A stretch of DNA of 64,000 nt, from NCBI RefSeq assembly GCF_002979865.1, contig NZ_PCPZ01000001.1:744001-808000 (forward strand). The letters run 5' to 3'. How positions within the stretch are numbered: the first letter of the stretch is position 1; the number at the start of each line of letters is the position of its first letter. Below the pieces are notes generated by a model, which was not told the DNA's origin, made no database searches, and saw nothing but the letters and a program-made list of their open reading frames with translations. The position numbers were made by a program, and so were the translations under genes. Below are positions 9,715 to 19,546 of the stretch, piece by piece. The stretch is from Arthrobacter sp. MYb214. Lineage in GTDB: Bacteria; Actinomycetota; Actinomycetes; Actinomycetales; Micrococcaceae.

Positions 9715-11658
9715 CTAGTCGACAATTTCGCCTGTAGTCATATTCACACCGGTTAATGAAGCGTCTTCTAGGGACTCTTTGATGGAAGTCGCAAGTTTTT
9801 CACCGACTCCTGGCACGTCCATCAGCTCCTCGATGCTCGCCGCACGGATCTTCTTCATCGACCCGAAGTGCTTGCGCAGGGCAGCCTGCTTGGACTTGCC
9901 CAGCCCCGGGATCGCGTCCAAATCCGAGGCGATCATGGATTTAGCACGCTTGGCGCGGTGGAAGTTGATCGCAAAACGGTGCGCCTCGTCGCGAAGCCGC
10001 TGCACCAAATACAGGGCAGCTGAGGCACGCGGCAGGATCACCGGGAACGGATCGTCGGGCAGCCACAGTTCTTCCAAGCGCTTAGCCAGGCCGACCACAG
10101 GAATGTCATCGATTCCCAGGTCGTCCATGGCCTTCTGCGCCGCGGCCACCTGGGGCGGTCCGCCGTCAACGATCACCAGAGATGGCGGGTAGGAGAATCG
10201 CTTCTTTTCCTGCTCACCGGTTTCTTCATCCATTTCCCCGGTTGCAAAGCTCTTGGGGTAGATCTTCTCCTTCAGATAGCGGCTGAAGCGACGGTAGATC
10301 ACGTCGTACATGCTGGCGGTATCATCGCGTGCTGCATCACCGGTGATGGAGAACTTTCGATATTCGCTCTTCTTGGGCAATCCATCTTCAAAGACCACCA
10401 TGGAAGCAACCACGTTGGTGCCTTGGGTATGCGACGCGTCATAGCATTCGATGCGCAGCAGTGCTTGTTCGGCTCCCAGTGCATCCTGCAGTTCCTGCAT
10501 CGCCAGCGAACGCGTGGTGATATCACCTGCTCGCTTCGACTTGTGCAGGCGCAACGCTTGCTCCGCGTTCTCCACGACCGTGGATGCCAGTGCCGCCTTG
10601 TCGCCGCGTTGGGCGACGCGCAAGGAGACCTTGGAACCACGCAGCTCAGTGAGCCAGGTCGTGACATCCTCAATGTCTTCGGGCAGAGTCGGAACCAGGA
10701 TTTCCTTGGGAATCCGGTCCGCGTGATCAGCGTAGACCTGGGTGAGAAGCTGCTCGACGAATTCAGCGCCGGTGGTATCCGCAACCTTTTCGACGACCCA
10801 GCCTCGTTGCGAACGGATACGGCCGTCGCGGACATGGAATACCTGCACGGCAGCTTCCAATTCATCGCCATGAATACCGAAGATATCAGCTTCGGTACGG
10901 TCATCAAGGACCACGGCATTGCGTTCAAAAACTCTGTTCAGTGCGGCAATGTCATCGCGATAGCGGGCGGCCTTCTCGTATTCAAGTTCGGCCACCGCCT
11001 CTTGCATCTTGGCGCTCAGGGCCTTGGTGAACTTAGTCGCCTCACCGCTCATGAAGGTGCATAGGTCATCAGCCAGTTGCCGATGGTCTTCTTCGCTGAT
11101 GCGCCCCACGCAAGGTGCCGAGCATTTGTCGATGTACCCCAACAGGCAAGGACGACCCGATGCTTCGGCACGCTTGAACACGCCCGGCGCACAGCTGCGC
11201 ACAGGAAAGACCCGCAACAGCGTATCGAGGGTTTCCCGGATGGCCTTGGCCGGATAGAACGGCCCGAAATACTTCACGCCCTTGCGCTTGTCCCCGCGCA
11301 TCACCAGGGCACGCGGGTACTTTTCGTTCAAGGTGACAGCAAGATACGGGTAGGTCTTGTCATCACGGAAAACAATGTTGAACCGGGGATTGTATTCCTT
11401 GATCCAGGAGTACTCCAGCTGCAACGCTTCCAATTCGGAACCCACCACGGTCCACTCCACGCTGCCGGCGGTGAATACCATGGCCCGGGTTTTGGGCGTG
11501 AGCCGGTCAGGATTGGCGAAGTAGGAGGTCAAGCGGTTGCGCAGGACCTTGGCCTTGCCAACGTAGATGACACGGCCGTGTTCATCGCGGAAACGGTACA
11601 CGCCCGGTTTCGTGGGAATGTCCGAAGTTCTCGGACGGTAACTTGCCGGATCAGCCAT
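9715..11658 (-). CDS. uvrC: Excinuclease ABC subunit C
   Basis: The dual-incision nuclease of nucleotide excision repair, recruited by UvrB. It has 647 residues. Domain order: GIY-YIG nuclease at the N-terminus (KPGVYRFRDEHGRVIYVGKA, residues about 17-37), a cysteine patch, the UVR motif that binds UvrB near residues 210-240, the RNase H-like second nuclease domain (IECYDASHTQGTN near 405) and tandem helix-hairpin-helix motifs at the end (IPGLGKSKQAALRKHFGS; DVPGVGEKLA). It lies between plsC and rapZ with gaps below 10 nt. Confidence 0.97.
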   Translation of the reverse strand: MADPASYRPRTSDIPTKPGVYRFRDEHGRVIYVGKAKVLRNRLTSYFANPDRLTPKTRAMVFTAGSVEWTVVGSELEALQLEYSWIKEYNPRFNIVFRDDKTYPYLAVTLNEKYPRALVMRGDKRKGVKYFGPFYPAKAIRETLDTLLRVFPVRSCAPGVFKRAEASGRPCLLGYIDKCSAPCVGRISEEDHRQLADDLCTFMSGEATKFTKALSAKMQEAVAELEYEKAARYRDDIAALNRVFERNAVVLDDRTEADIFGIHGDELEAAVQVFHVRDGRIRSQRGWVVEKVADTTGAEFVEQLLTQVYADHADRIPKEILVPTLPEDIEDVTTWLTELRGSKVSLRVAQRGDKAALASTVVENAEQALRLHKSKRAGDITTRSLAMQELQDALGAEQALLRIECYDASHTQGTNVVASMVVFEDGLPKKSEYRKFSITGDAARDDTASMYDVIYRRFSRYLKEKIYPKSFATGEMDEETGEQEKKRFSYPPSLVIVDGGPPQVAAAQKAMDDLGIDDIPVVGLAKRLEELWLPDDPFPVILPRASAALYLVQRLRDEAHRFAINFHRAKRAKSMIASDLDAIPGLGKSKQAALRKHFGSMKKIRAASIEELMDVPGVGEKLATSIKESLEDASLTGVNMTTGEIVD

Positions 11659-11661
11659 GGT

Positions 11662-12333
11662 CTATTTCGCGTCCGGTGGCAGCTGGTTGTAGGAATCGAC
11701 GCGTTCCTGGCCGGAAAGCTCGGCAATCGCATCAACGATCCGGTCCGTGGCCTGGCGGCGCTGCGGCAACGGGTGCTTGCGTCCCAGCTGGTCGAAGTAC
11801 AGCGGCTCGCCATAGTGGATATGGAATTTGGCAGGACGGAAACCCTTTGAACCAGCAGGCTGCAGCTTCTCCGTGCCGATCAAGCCCACCGGTACCACTG
11901 GTACACCGGTGGTCAGCGCCAGCCAGCCCACGCCGGTGCGTCCGCGGTACAACTTGCCATCGCGCGAGCGAGTGCCCTCGGGGTAGATGCCGATGCCCTT
12001 GCCGCCTTCGACGATTTCCACCAGGGAATCGAGGGCGGCAACCGAAGCGGCCTGTTCGCCACGCTGCACCGGAATGGATCCCACGGATTCGAAGAAGGTC
12101 TTCATCACCTTGCCCTTCAGTCCCGGGGTGGTGAAGTATTCCGCCTTGGCGAAGAACGCCACGTCGCGCGGGGTCAACGCCTGAATGATCAACGAGTCGA
12201 AGAAAGACAGGTGGTTGGAGGCGACAATGAAGCCGCCTTCCTTGGGAACGTTCTCAAGCCCGGTCACTTCCGCACGGCATACACCGTGGATGACGCCCCG
12301 AATCGACGAACGGGTCATGGTGTAGATGCTCAT
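11662..12333 (-). CDS. plsC: 1-acyl-sn-glycerol-3-phosphate acyltransferase (PlsC family)
   Basis: Acylates lysophosphatidate to phosphatidate, the second acylation of membrane phospholipid synthesis, at the inner face of the membrane. It has 223 residues. The catalytic HX4D block is NHLSFFDSL (residues about 39-47), and the glycerol-phosphate-binding block is YPEGTRSRDGKLYRGRTGV (about 118-136). It starts directly after the preceding HAD gene and ends 3 nt before uvrC. Other acyltransferases share these motifs, so exact substrate is inferred. Confidence 0.87.
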   Translation of the reverse strand: MSIYTMTRSSIRGVIHGVCRAEVTGLENVPKEGGFIVASNHLSFFDSLIIQALTPRDVAFFAKAEYFTTPGLKGKVMKTFFESVGSIPVQRGEQAASVAALDSLVEIVEGGKGIGIYPEGTRSRDGKLYRGRTGVGWLALTTGVPVVPVGLIGTEKLQPAGSKGFRPAKFHIHYGEPLYFDQLGRKHPLPQRRQATDRIVDAIAELSGQERVDSYNQLPPDAK

Positions 12334-13038
12334 CTACTTTGCACCTTCCTGCATGAGGTCATCGTCGAGGTTCAGCGTGTTTGCCAGCTGTGCTCCGAGC
12401 AGGAGCTCAGCAAGGTCCCGGGTTGTCGCCACAGTTGCGCCTGCCTGCTGCAGTTCATCGTCCTGGGCAAAGCCCCACGCGACGCCGACCGAAGCCACCG
12501 AATTCTCGCGGGCGGCATCCCAATCGTAGTAGCGGTCACCCACAACGACGCTGCTCGCCGGGTCCAGCTGCCCGTGCTCCAAAGCCTCAGCGACAATGTG
12601 CGTCTTGCTCGAACCCATGCTCCCGTGCTCATCCGCGTTGCCGTGAATCGCATCGAGATGCTCATCCAGCCCCTTGCGTGCAATGAGCTGGCGCGCAATG
12701 TTGATGGGCTTGGCCGTGGTCACTGCGACGTAGATCCCGGCCGATCGCAACGCGTCCAGGAGCGCCACAATGCCCGGGTAGATCACGGATTCTGCCATGC
12801 CCACCTCGGCATAGCGGGCGCGGTAGGCCGCGATGATGGAGTCGATGTTCTCGTCGGTGACGCCGTCAAGCGTACGCAGCCCGATTTGGAGGGGCGGGCC
12901 TACCAGCGCTTCAACTCGTGCTTCGCCCGGATCGGCCAAACCATGGGAGGTGACCGCGTGGCGGATACCCGAAGTTATGGCACCGGCAGGGTCCACGAGG
13001 GTCCCATCCAGATCGAAGAGCACACTTGTTACCGACAT
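12334..13038 (-). CDS. HAD family hydrolase, phosphoglycolate phosphatase-like
   Basis: A cytoplasmic phosphatase of 234 residues. HAD motif I is SVLFDLDGTLVDP near residues 5-17 with the nucleophile Asp; motif II is VTTAKP near 104; motif III/IV is VVVGDRYYDWDAARENS near 170. An all-alpha cap lies between motifs I and II. The architecture matches Gph/PGP-like enzymes that dephosphorylate 2-phosphoglycolate or similar small phosphates, but substrate is not certain. The ATG at 13038 is chosen because AGGTG sits upstream; a GTG two codons earlier is the alternative. It heads the run into plsC and uvrC. Confidence 0.85.
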   Translation of the reverse strand: MSVTSVLFDLDGTLVDPAGAITSGIRHAVTSHGLADPGEARVEALVGPPLQIGLRTLDGVTDENIDSIIAAYRARYAEVGMAESVIYPGIVALLDALRSAGIYVAVTTAKPINIARQLIARKGLDEHLDAIHGNADEHGSMGSSKTHIVAEALEHGQLDPASSVVVGDRYYDWDAARENSVASVGVAWGFAQDDELQQAGATVATTRDLAELLLGAQLANTLNLDDDLMQEGAK

Positions 13039-13124
13039 ATTCACCTAGCCATCTTCCCATGAAGCGGACGCGGGTTAGCAATCCATAACTGAAATCGCAT
13101 ATGTCGAACATTCTCCGCCAGGCA

Positions 13125-15995
13125 TTACAGGATCTCGGAGAGGAACTTCCCGGTGTGCGATTCGCTCACCTTGGCCACCTTTTCCGGGGTGCCAGCAGCC
13201 AGGATCGTGCCGCCGCCTGAGCCGCCTTCCGGGCCGAGGTCGATGACCCAGTCAGCCGACTTGATGACATCCAGGTTGTGCTCGATGGTCAACACGGTGT
13301 TGCCCTTGTCGACCAATCCCTGCAGCACCTTGAGCAGCTTGCGGATATCTTCGAAGTGCAGACCGGTGGTCGGCTCGTCCAGGACGTAGATGGAGCGGCC
13401 ATTGGAACGCTTCTGCAGTTCCGCAGCCAGCTTCACGCGCTGGGCCTCGCCACCGGAGAGGGTGGTTGCCGGCTGACCCAGGCGCACGTAGCCCAAACCC
13501 ACGTCCACCAGCGTGCGCAGGTGGCGGGCGATCGGGGTGAAGGCACTGAAGAACTCGGCGCCTTCGGCAATCGGCATATCCAGCACATCGGCAATGTTCT
13601 TGCCCTTGTACAGCACCTGCAGGGTTTCGCGGTTGTAGCGGGCGCCCTGGCAGACCTCGCAGGGCACGTAGACGTCCGGCAGGAAGTTCATCTCGATCTT
13701 CAGCGTGCCGTCACCCGAGCAGGATTCGCAGCGTCCGCCCTTGACGTTGAAGGAGAAACGGCCCGGCTGGTAGCCGCGCAGCTTCGCCTCGTTGGTTTCC
13801 GCAAACAGCTTGCGGATGTGGTCGAACACGCCGGTGTAGGTCGCAGGGTTCGAACGCGGGGTCCGGCCGATGGGCGACTGGTCAACGTGGACCACCTTGT
13901 CCAGGTGTTCCAGGCCCTGCACGCGGGTGTGGCGGCCGGGCACCTGCTTGGCGCCGTTGAGCTTGTTGGCCAGCACCTTGTACAGGATGTCGTTGACCAG
14001 GGTGGACTTGCCCGAGCCGGACACGCCGGTCACCGCGGTCAGCACGCCCAGCGGGAACTCCACCGACACGTTCTGCAGGTTGTTCTCGTTGGCACCGACC
14101 ACCTTGAGCTTGCGCTCCTTGTCGATCTTGCGCCGCTTGGACGGGATGTCGATCTGCTTGCGGCCCGAAAGGTAGTCTCCGGTCAGCGACTTGGTGTTCT
14201 GCTTCAGGCCCTCCAGGGATCCGGAGTGCACCACTTCGCCGCCGTGCTCGCCGGCGCCCGGGCCGATGTCCACGATCCAGTCGGCTTCGGCAATGGTGTC
14301 TTCGTCGTGCTCCACCACGATCAGGGTGTTGCCCAGCGATCGCAGGTGCAGCAGGGTGTCGATCAGGCGGCGGTTATCGCGCTGGTGCAGGCCGATGGAC
14401 GGCTCGTCCAGAACGTAGAGCACGCCGACCAGGCCCGAACCAATCTGCGTAGCCAGGCGAATGCGCTGCGCCTCGCCGCCGGACAGGGTGCCAGCAGCGC
14501 GTTCCAGGGTCAGGTACTCCAGCCCGACGTCCAGCAGGAACTTCATGCGCGCGTCGATTTCCTTGAGCACCTGCGCGGCGATCTGCGCCTCGCGTGCGGT
14601 GAGCACGATCGTGGAGAGGAATTCCGCGGCGCTGCGCAGGTCCATGGCGGCAACTTCAGCGATGGAACGCCCGCCCACCAAGACCGAGAGCGACGCCGGG
14701 TTCAGGCGCGCGCCGCCGCAGGTAGGGCACGGGATCTGGCGCATGTACTGCTCGTAGCGGTCGCGGGCGTGATCCGATTCGGTTTCCTGGTGCTTGCGGT
14801 GCACGTAGGAGATGACGCCCTCGAAGCCGGTGGAGTACTTGCGCTCGCGGCCGAAGCGGTTCTTGTACTGCACGACCACCTTGTGGTCCTTGCCATTCAG
14901 GATCGCTTCGCGGGCGGCAGCCGGCAGCTCCTGCCACTGGGTATCCATGGTGAAGCCCAGCTCATGGCCCAGGCCTTCGATCAAGCGGTTCCAGTATTCG
15001 GTGGTTGCCTTGCCTAGCGACCATGGGGCGATCGCGCCCTCGGCCAGGGTGACCTCGCCGTCCGGAACGATCAGGTGCTCATCGACCTCCAGCTTGGTGC
15101 CGATGCCGGAACAGGCCGAACAAGCACCGAACGGGTTGTTGAAGGAGAAAGTGCGCGGCTCGATCTCATCGATGGCCAGCGGATGCTCATTGGGGCAGGC
15201 CAGGTTCTCGGAGAACGCGCGCACGCGCTGGGGATCATCCTCGTCCAGGTCCACGAAGTCGGCCAGCACGCGTCCTTCGGCGATGCCCAGGGCCGTTTCG
15301 ATGGAGTCAGTCAAGCGCTGGCGGGCATCTTCCTTGATGGCCAGGCGGTCGACGACCACCTCAATGGTGTGCTTGACCTGCTTGGCCAGCTTCGGCGGAT
15401 CGTTCAGCTGGATGGTGGTGCCGTCAACGCGGGCACGGGCGAAGCCCTTGGAAGAGAGCTCCGCGAACAGGTCGACGAATTCGCCCTTGCGCGAACGCAC
15501 TACCGGGGCGAGGATCTGGAAGCGGGTTTTCTCCGGTAGCTCCATCAGCTGGTCGACGATCTGCTGCGGAGTCTGCTTGGAGATCGGTTCGTGGCAGATC
15601 GGGCAATGCGGACGGCCCACGCGTGCCCACAGCAGGCGCATGTAGTCGTACACTTCGGTAATCGTGCCCACGGTGGAACGCGGGTTGCGGCTGGTCGACT
15701 TCTGGTCTATGGACACCGCTGGCGACAGTCCCTCGATGAAATCCACATCGGGCTTGTCCACCTGGCCGAGGAACATGCGGGCGTAGGCAGAGAGCGATTC
15801 GACGTAGCGGCGCTGGCCTTCGGCAAAGATGGTGTCGAAGGCCAAGGAGGACTTGCCCGAGCCGGACAGGCCGGTAAAGACAATCATTGCGTCACGCGGG
15901 AGATCAATGTCCACGTTTTTCAGGTTATGCTCGCGTGCACCCTTGACGACCAGGCGAGTCAGATCAGTTCTTTTACTCTGCGATGAAATAGCCAC
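13125..15995 (-). CDS. uvrA: Excinuclease ABC subunit A
   Basis: The damage-recognition ATPase of nucleotide excision repair. It is 956 residues long with two ABC ATPase modules: Walker [14 protein letters not shown] near residue 41 and [14 protein letters not shown] near 640, each with an LSGGEAQR signature. Zinc modules are visible as CxxH-type residues near 245-270 and as CESCSGDG ... [10 protein letters not shown] near 740-770. The start is GTG at 15995, only 6 nt after the predicted -10 element, so the mRNA is probably leaderless. A LexA-like box lies immediately upstream. Confidence 0.97.
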   Translation of the reverse strand: MAISSQSKRTDLTRLVVKGAREHNLKNVDIDLPRDAMIVFTGLSGSGKSSLAFDTIFAEGQRRYVESLSAYARMFLGQVDKPDVDFIEGLSPAVSIDQKSTSRNPRSTVGTITEVYDYMRLLWARVGRPHCPICHEPISKQTPQQIVDQLMELPEKTRFQILAPVVRSRKGEFVDLFAELSSKGFARARVDGTTIQLNDPPKLAKQVKHTIEVVVDRLAIKEDARQRLTDSIETALGIAEGRVLADFVDLDEDDPQRVRAFSENLACPNEHPLAIDEIEPRTFSFNNPFGACSACSGIGTKLEVDEHLIVPDGEVTLAEGAIAPWSLGKATTEYWNRLIEGLGHELGFTMDTQWQELPAAAREAILNGKDHKVVVQYKNRFGRERKYSTGFEGVISYVHRKHQETESDHARDRYEQYMRQIPCPTCGGARLNPASLSVLVGGRSIAEVAAMDLRSAAEFLSTIVLTAREAQIAAQVLKEIDARMKFLLDVGLEYLTLERAAGTLSGGEAQRIRLATQIGSGLVGVLYVLDEPSIGLHQRDNRRLIDTLLHLRSLGNTLIVVEHDEDTIAEADWIVDIGPGAGEHGGEVVHSGSLEGLKQNTKSLTGDYLSGRKQIDIPSKRRKIDKERKLKVVGANENNLQNVSVEFPLGVLTAVTGVSGSGKSTLVNDILYKVLANKLNGAKQVPGRHTRVQGLEHLDKVVHVDQSPIGRTPRSNPATYTGVFDHIRKLFAETNEAKLRGYQPGRFSFNVKGGRCESCSGDGTLKIEMNFLPDVYVPCEVCQGARYNRETLQVLYKGKNIADVLDMPIAEGAEFFSAFTPIARHLRTLVDVGLGYVRLGQPATTLSGGEAQRVKLAAELQKRSNGRSIYVLDEPTTGLHFEDIRKLLKVLQGLVDKGNTVLTIEHNLDVIKSADWVIDLGPEGGSGGGTILAAGTPEKVAKVSESHTGKFLSEIL

Positions 15996-16777
15996 GAGGC
16001 AATACTAATCGAAAACTACTTCGAATACGTGTACGAATGGACGCAACTCACAGTTAATTCTCCAAACCCCTGATCCGGCGCACGGCGAGCGCTATGCGTG
16101 CCCGGCCACCCACCCGGAATGTCGACCGGTGAGCCAGCGTCCCCATGAATCCAGATCGGACCACGACCTCCCTATGGAGGTACCGGTTGCCCTTGGATTC
16201 CCGCTTGTGCCTGTCACGTGTGCGTCCCATCCCCAAGTTCGCAGCTATCTCGTAGATGCCAATGAGCGGCGAGCGCATGCTCTGTGTTGCACGAGCGGGA
16301 AAACGGATAAAATTCGACGTTCGGTTCACGCCGCCAACCAGGGGCACCGCAACCGCTGATCCGCAATGCAACAACATAGCGAACCTGGCCAAATGTTCCG
16401 CGCAATGGCATCGTCCGCGGTGCATGTCATCCGACAGCAATTGTTTTCTGTGCAAGCATTCGACATCATGAGGCAGCGCCACACCGTTCCGTTTCGCGCC
16501 CCCCTCACCGGTCACTACACGGACGGGGCATACGGAACGGCCGGTGTTCCTGTAAATCCATGAAACTTCTGCGATGCGAGTCAGCACGTGGCGCGATCCT
16601 ATTTGTGACCGGCTTTCGGGACACTTTGAGAAAAGTGAGCACTAAGCAACACTGAACGAACCTACAACGTGAATCTGCTCGACCGATAGTAGCGTTGCAA
16701 TACTTATGGATGCAGGGTTACTCGCACAGCCCGAACAACCTGCAGTCACCAATCATCTACGTCAACAGGAAATCAAC
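15996..16777. other. Long intergenic stretch upstream of uvrA
   Basis: About 780 nt without a gene I can support. The uvrA promoter and LexA-like box occupy 16002-16036. Open frames here (for example 16054-16587 on the minus strand) have an unnatural composition rich in Arg, His and Cys. One stretch, GIYEIAANLGMGRTR, looks faintly like a helix-turn-helix and could be gene debris. AT-rich bases near 16690-16710 may hold the promoter of the NTF2-like gene. Confidence 0.5.
16002..16036 (-). promoter_or_regulatory. uvrA promoter with LexA-like SOS box
   Basis: On the minus strand TAGTAT (16002-16007) stands 6 nt before the GTG start and serves as a -10 element. The 16-mer at 16021-16036 reads TCGTACACGTATTCGA on the minus strand and matches the Gram-positive LexA consensus TCGAAC-N4-GTTCGA at 10 of 12 defined positions. 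It covers the expected -35 region, the right place for a repressor. uvrA is an SOS gene in many bacteria. Confidence 0.6.
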
Positions 16778-17179
16778 ATGCAAACTACCGAAGCCGCGCA
16801 ACGCTGGGCGACAACATGGGCCAACGCTTGGCCACTCAAGGACGTGAATGCAATTGTCCAGTTGCAAGCTGATGACGGCGACCACTGGGCCTCGATGTTC
16901 AGACGATTACGTGGGCCTAACGGGCTGCGCACTTATCTAGAGGAATGCTTCGCGGAGGAAACCCAACCGGCAGAAACATGGTTCAGCGAACCAATCGTCA
17001 ACGGAAGTTCAGCTTCCGTCGAGTACTGGGTCGTGATGTTCATCAAGGACCAGCCAATGACCGTCTCGGGATGCACTGTGCTTTCATTCGACGATTCAGG
17101 CTTAGTAACAACAGCGCGAGACTACTCACACGTCAAAGACGGGCACCACTTGCGACCTGAGCTTCCATTCAGCGCCTGA
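16778..17179 (+). CDS. NTF2-like/SnoaL-like domain protein
   Basis: A small cytoplasmic protein of 133 residues when started at 16778, where AGGA precedes the ATG by 7 nt; an ATG 72 nt upstream would add a low-complexity leader. The pattern of AQRWATTWANAWPLKDVNAIVQLQADD, FRRLRGPNGLRTYLEECF and a C-terminal beta region is that of nuclear-transport-factor-2-like folds, which serve as small ligand-binding or ring-modifying domains. No catalytic residue set can be assigned. It sits alone between uvrA and a divergent unknown gene in a lower-GC pocket. Confidence 0.75.
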   Translation: MQTTEAAQRWATTWANAWPLKDVNAIVQLQADDGDHWASMFRRLRGPNGLRTYLEECFAEETQPAETWFSEPIVNGSSASVEYWVVMFIKDQPMTVSGCTVLSFDDSGLVTTARDYSHVKDGHHLRPELPFSA

Positions 17180-17286
17180 CATCACACTCTGTCCCGTTCA
17201 AGGTTCCGTTCACGGGCGGCACAGCACTAAGGAGCAAAGACATGAGGCGTTGTCAGCTTTGAACACTCACACCAGCCGTCGATACG

Positions 17287-17685
17287 TTAGCTGAACCTCT
17301 TGAGCTTCCACTGCCGTCCGTGATTACTCGGCATGCAGAGATAAGACCGTCGAAAAATGGAGCTTTCACGAACCACCAGCGGTTCCGAGCTGAGGACAAA
17401 AGACGCTACATCGTCAATCGTTTCTTCCGCGAATTCAATGACCTCGTCCAACCCTTCAGGAATCGTTTGGTATCCGATATATCGCTCATCGTAGACGAGT
17501 TCCGGTGACTCGCTTCCCAACACTAGAGTGAAGACGCCAAGTCTAGGGCCCTGAAGATCTAAGTGGATAGAGTGTTTACGATCGTAGGCTCGACCACTGA
17601 TATCCTCCGGTAAGGTCATGATGACCTCCTCAACCCGAGCCCTCAGCAGGGCGAGGTAATTCAGAACCTTTGGGTCATCTCTCAT
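17287..17685 (-). CDS. Hypothetical protein, 132 residues
   Basis: I do not recognise this protein. It is acidic in the middle (EGLDEVIEFAEETIDDVASF) with a basic C-terminal tail ending RQWKLKRFS, and a beta-rich centre (HSIHLDLQGPRLGVFTLVLG). It has no signal peptide or membrane helix. TATAGT on the minus strand (17695-17700) lies 9 nt before the ATG, fitting a nearly leaderless transcript, which supports the gene being real. Base composition is clearly more AT-rich than the flanking core genes. Its size and acidity recall small immunity-type proteins, but nothing nearby is a toxin. Confidence 0.65.
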   Translation of the reverse strand: MRDDPKVLNYLALLRARVEEVIMTLPEDISGRAYDRKHSIHLDLQGPRLGVFTLVLGSESPELVYDERYIGYQTIPEGLDEVIEFAEETIDDVASFVLSSEPLVVRESSIFRRSYLCMPSNHGRQWKLKRFS

Positions 17686-17892
17686 GGATCGAACACTATA
17701 TCCCTCTCGTTTGAAATGCGTTCAAGTGTCTGAGCAATACAGGAACGATCGCATCCGTTCCCGGAGGAGGTCCCGGAACGGTCGGTTCAGAGTGCGCGAT
17801 CTCGGCATGCCCCAGGGCCGAGAGGACAAATAGAAGCGCTTATTCTTGGGGATACTCTCCCTCAACATCCGAAGCTCCGATAGGTTTGTGGC

Positions 17893-18378
17893 ATGAATAA
17901 CCTTTCGATTCGCAAAGCCACCCTTGATGATGTTCAGGCTATCCGGTCTATCGGGATTCTTACATGGCCAGCAACATACCTTGGTTTCACGAGCCCGGAT
18001 TTCGTCATGGATAATCTCAATACCTGGTGGTCACACGACTCTGTCAGTGCTTCAATCACCGATGATACGACGTACGTTGCTCTGCAGAATGGCGAAGCCG
18101 TTGGAACTCTAACGGTCGGGCAGTTTGAGGGCGAACCTGTCATATGGAAAATTTATGTGTTGCCGGAATCCCATGGCCACGGCATCGGCACCGAACTAAT
18201 GAACACAGCACTTGATGCCTTCGGCCGCACTCAAGATCTGAGGATCGAGTTCGTGAGAGGCAACCCGTCGGCCCAGGCATTCTATGAACGGCGTGGCTTC
18301 AGATTCGATTTCGAAGAAAAAATGGCGGAGGGGCTGGCTACAGTCTGGCTTCGACGACCAGCTGGCCGGGTCACCTGA
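17893..18378 (+). CDS. GNAT family N-acetyltransferase
   Basis: A cytoplasmic acetyl-CoA-dependent acetyltransferase of 161 residues. The N-terminus IRKATLDDVQAIRSI is the usual GNAT strand-helix start. Motif A is IYVLPESHGHGIGTELMNTAL near residues 86-106, with an R/Q-like x-x-G-x-G acetyl-CoA loop (HGHGIG), and the motif B part is NPSAQAFYERRGF near 130. The substrate is unknown. TAGGTT lies 6 nt before the ATG, predicting a leaderless mRNA. It belongs to the lower-GC pocket. Confidence 0.88.
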   Translation: MNNLSIRKATLDDVQAIRSIGILTWPATYLGFTSPDFVMDNLNTWWSHDSVSASITDDTTYVALQNGEAVGTLTVGQFEGEPVIWKIYVLPESHGHGIGTELMNTALDAFGRTQDLRIEFVRGNPSAQAFYERRGFRFDFEEKMAEGLATVWLRRPAGRVT

Positions 18379-18499
18379 GGACTAGCAACGTTCCCACAGA
18401 GGGTTCGACTTAACGAACACTGAGCTGTTGTGCAGACAGCCTGTGAATTCGAGATCGATAGCGGGTATTCGCTGTCACGAAGTCACCGAGAGCGGGAGA

Positions 18500-19348
18500 T
18501 CAGAGTTCGTCGAAGTAGGGCTCCTCTGATCCGGGAAGCAGCGGATGCGACGCAATGCTGAAACTCTCGTCCCAATCATCCGGCCTGTGGGGCCACGCCT
18601 CGACCAGCCATTTTGGCGGATTGGTCGAGTATCCAACAGTGACCCTTTTAGCTTGCAGGTCCCAGAACGACGAGCCCGGGTCAAACCGGCGAACCCCTTC
18701 TAAATACAGGTATTGAAAGGGGCGGACCTTTGACGCCAGCACTATCCCCTTGAGAGACCCAATAATGGTAAAACTCACGACCTCGGGCCAAGCGCCAGCA
18801 GGTGCAACGACCTCTATGCTCCCCGATTGATTGATTTCGATCTGGTCCAGCTGGGTCAGCCTGTCCCAGGCCCTAGGGTCTGCGGCACCCTTCACGCGTT
18901 GCAATAGGACCTTGCGCACTGTTTCCGCCATGTGCCTGAGCAGATCGAGAGTTCCGCCTTCGATCTCCATATCTTGCAGGTGAGGGGAAGCAATGAGTTG
19001 CTCGGTGGCCCCTTGCGCGTACGGCATGAGCAATCGGGTCAAGGCCATGACTCCATTTCCCGAACCGCCATAGGGCAGTATGCCGTCGCATTGATGAATG
19101 ATTAGTGATGAGAGCAACGGCAGGTTCTCAATCCCCGTCAAGTCAAGGTTGCCACCATCATCCAAGTCGATTGAAACAGCTTGGACATCCGGCGCTATGG
19201 CACCGACCTCGTCCGCGAACAATCCAGTTTCGGGTAGTTGGCGGATGTTGGCGAAACGAAGCCGTGCATAGGAATCCTGGGACATCCGGACTTTTTCCAC
19301 TTTGTTGTTCCAAATCAGCCCCGAAGCCGATTCATGTCTAACCGACAT
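18500..19348 (-). CDS. Hypothetical protein with leucine-rich-repeat-like pattern
   Basis: A 282-residue protein with no family I can name. Segments such as LDLTGIENLPLLSSLIIHQC, SPHLQDMEIEGGTLDLL, LTQLDQIEINQSGSIEVV and FQYLYLEGVRRF repeat an L-x-x-L-x-I/L-x pattern at irregular spacing, suggesting a short leucine-rich-repeat or beta-helix solenoid. No signal peptide or membrane helix is seen, so it is probably cytoplasmic. A GGAAGGG site supports the ATG at 19348; a later Met (SQDSYARL) is possible. It lies alone, opposite to its neighbour GNAT gene, in the accessory pocket. Confidence 0.72.
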   Translation of the reverse strand: MSVRHESASGLIWNNKVEKVRMSQDSYARLRFANIRQLPETGLFADEVGAIAPDVQAVSIDLDDGGNLDLTGIENLPLLSSLIIHQCDGILPYGGSGNGVMALTRLLMPYAQGATEQLIASPHLQDMEIEGGTLDLLRHMAETVRKVLLQRVKGAADPRAWDRLTQLDQIEINQSGSIEVVAPAGAWPEVVSFTIIGSLKGIVLASKVRPFQYLYLEGVRRFDPGSSFWDLQAKRVTVGYSTNPPKWLVEAWPHRPDDWDESFSIASHPLLPGSEEPYFDEL

Positions 19349-19546
19349 GCCTGCCCTTCCTGTTTCATTCGGATTTTCCGCAGCTTCGGCACAACTATTA
19401 CTAGTCGCCCGTTACCTTGCTGGCAGCTAATCAACCCCGGGAAATATTGGAGCTGCCAACAGCCAAACATACCTCTGTGCCATTTCGCATTCATCAGGTT
19501 CCACCTGCGGCTGGTTCCCGGATTCACTTCCAGAGGCGCCTTGGGT

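Noticed and set aside
13045-13124. A second LexA box between uvrA and the HAD gene (TTCGACATATGCGA)
   Set aside because: It keeps only one half-site and fails the TCGAAC-N4-GTTCGA spacing.
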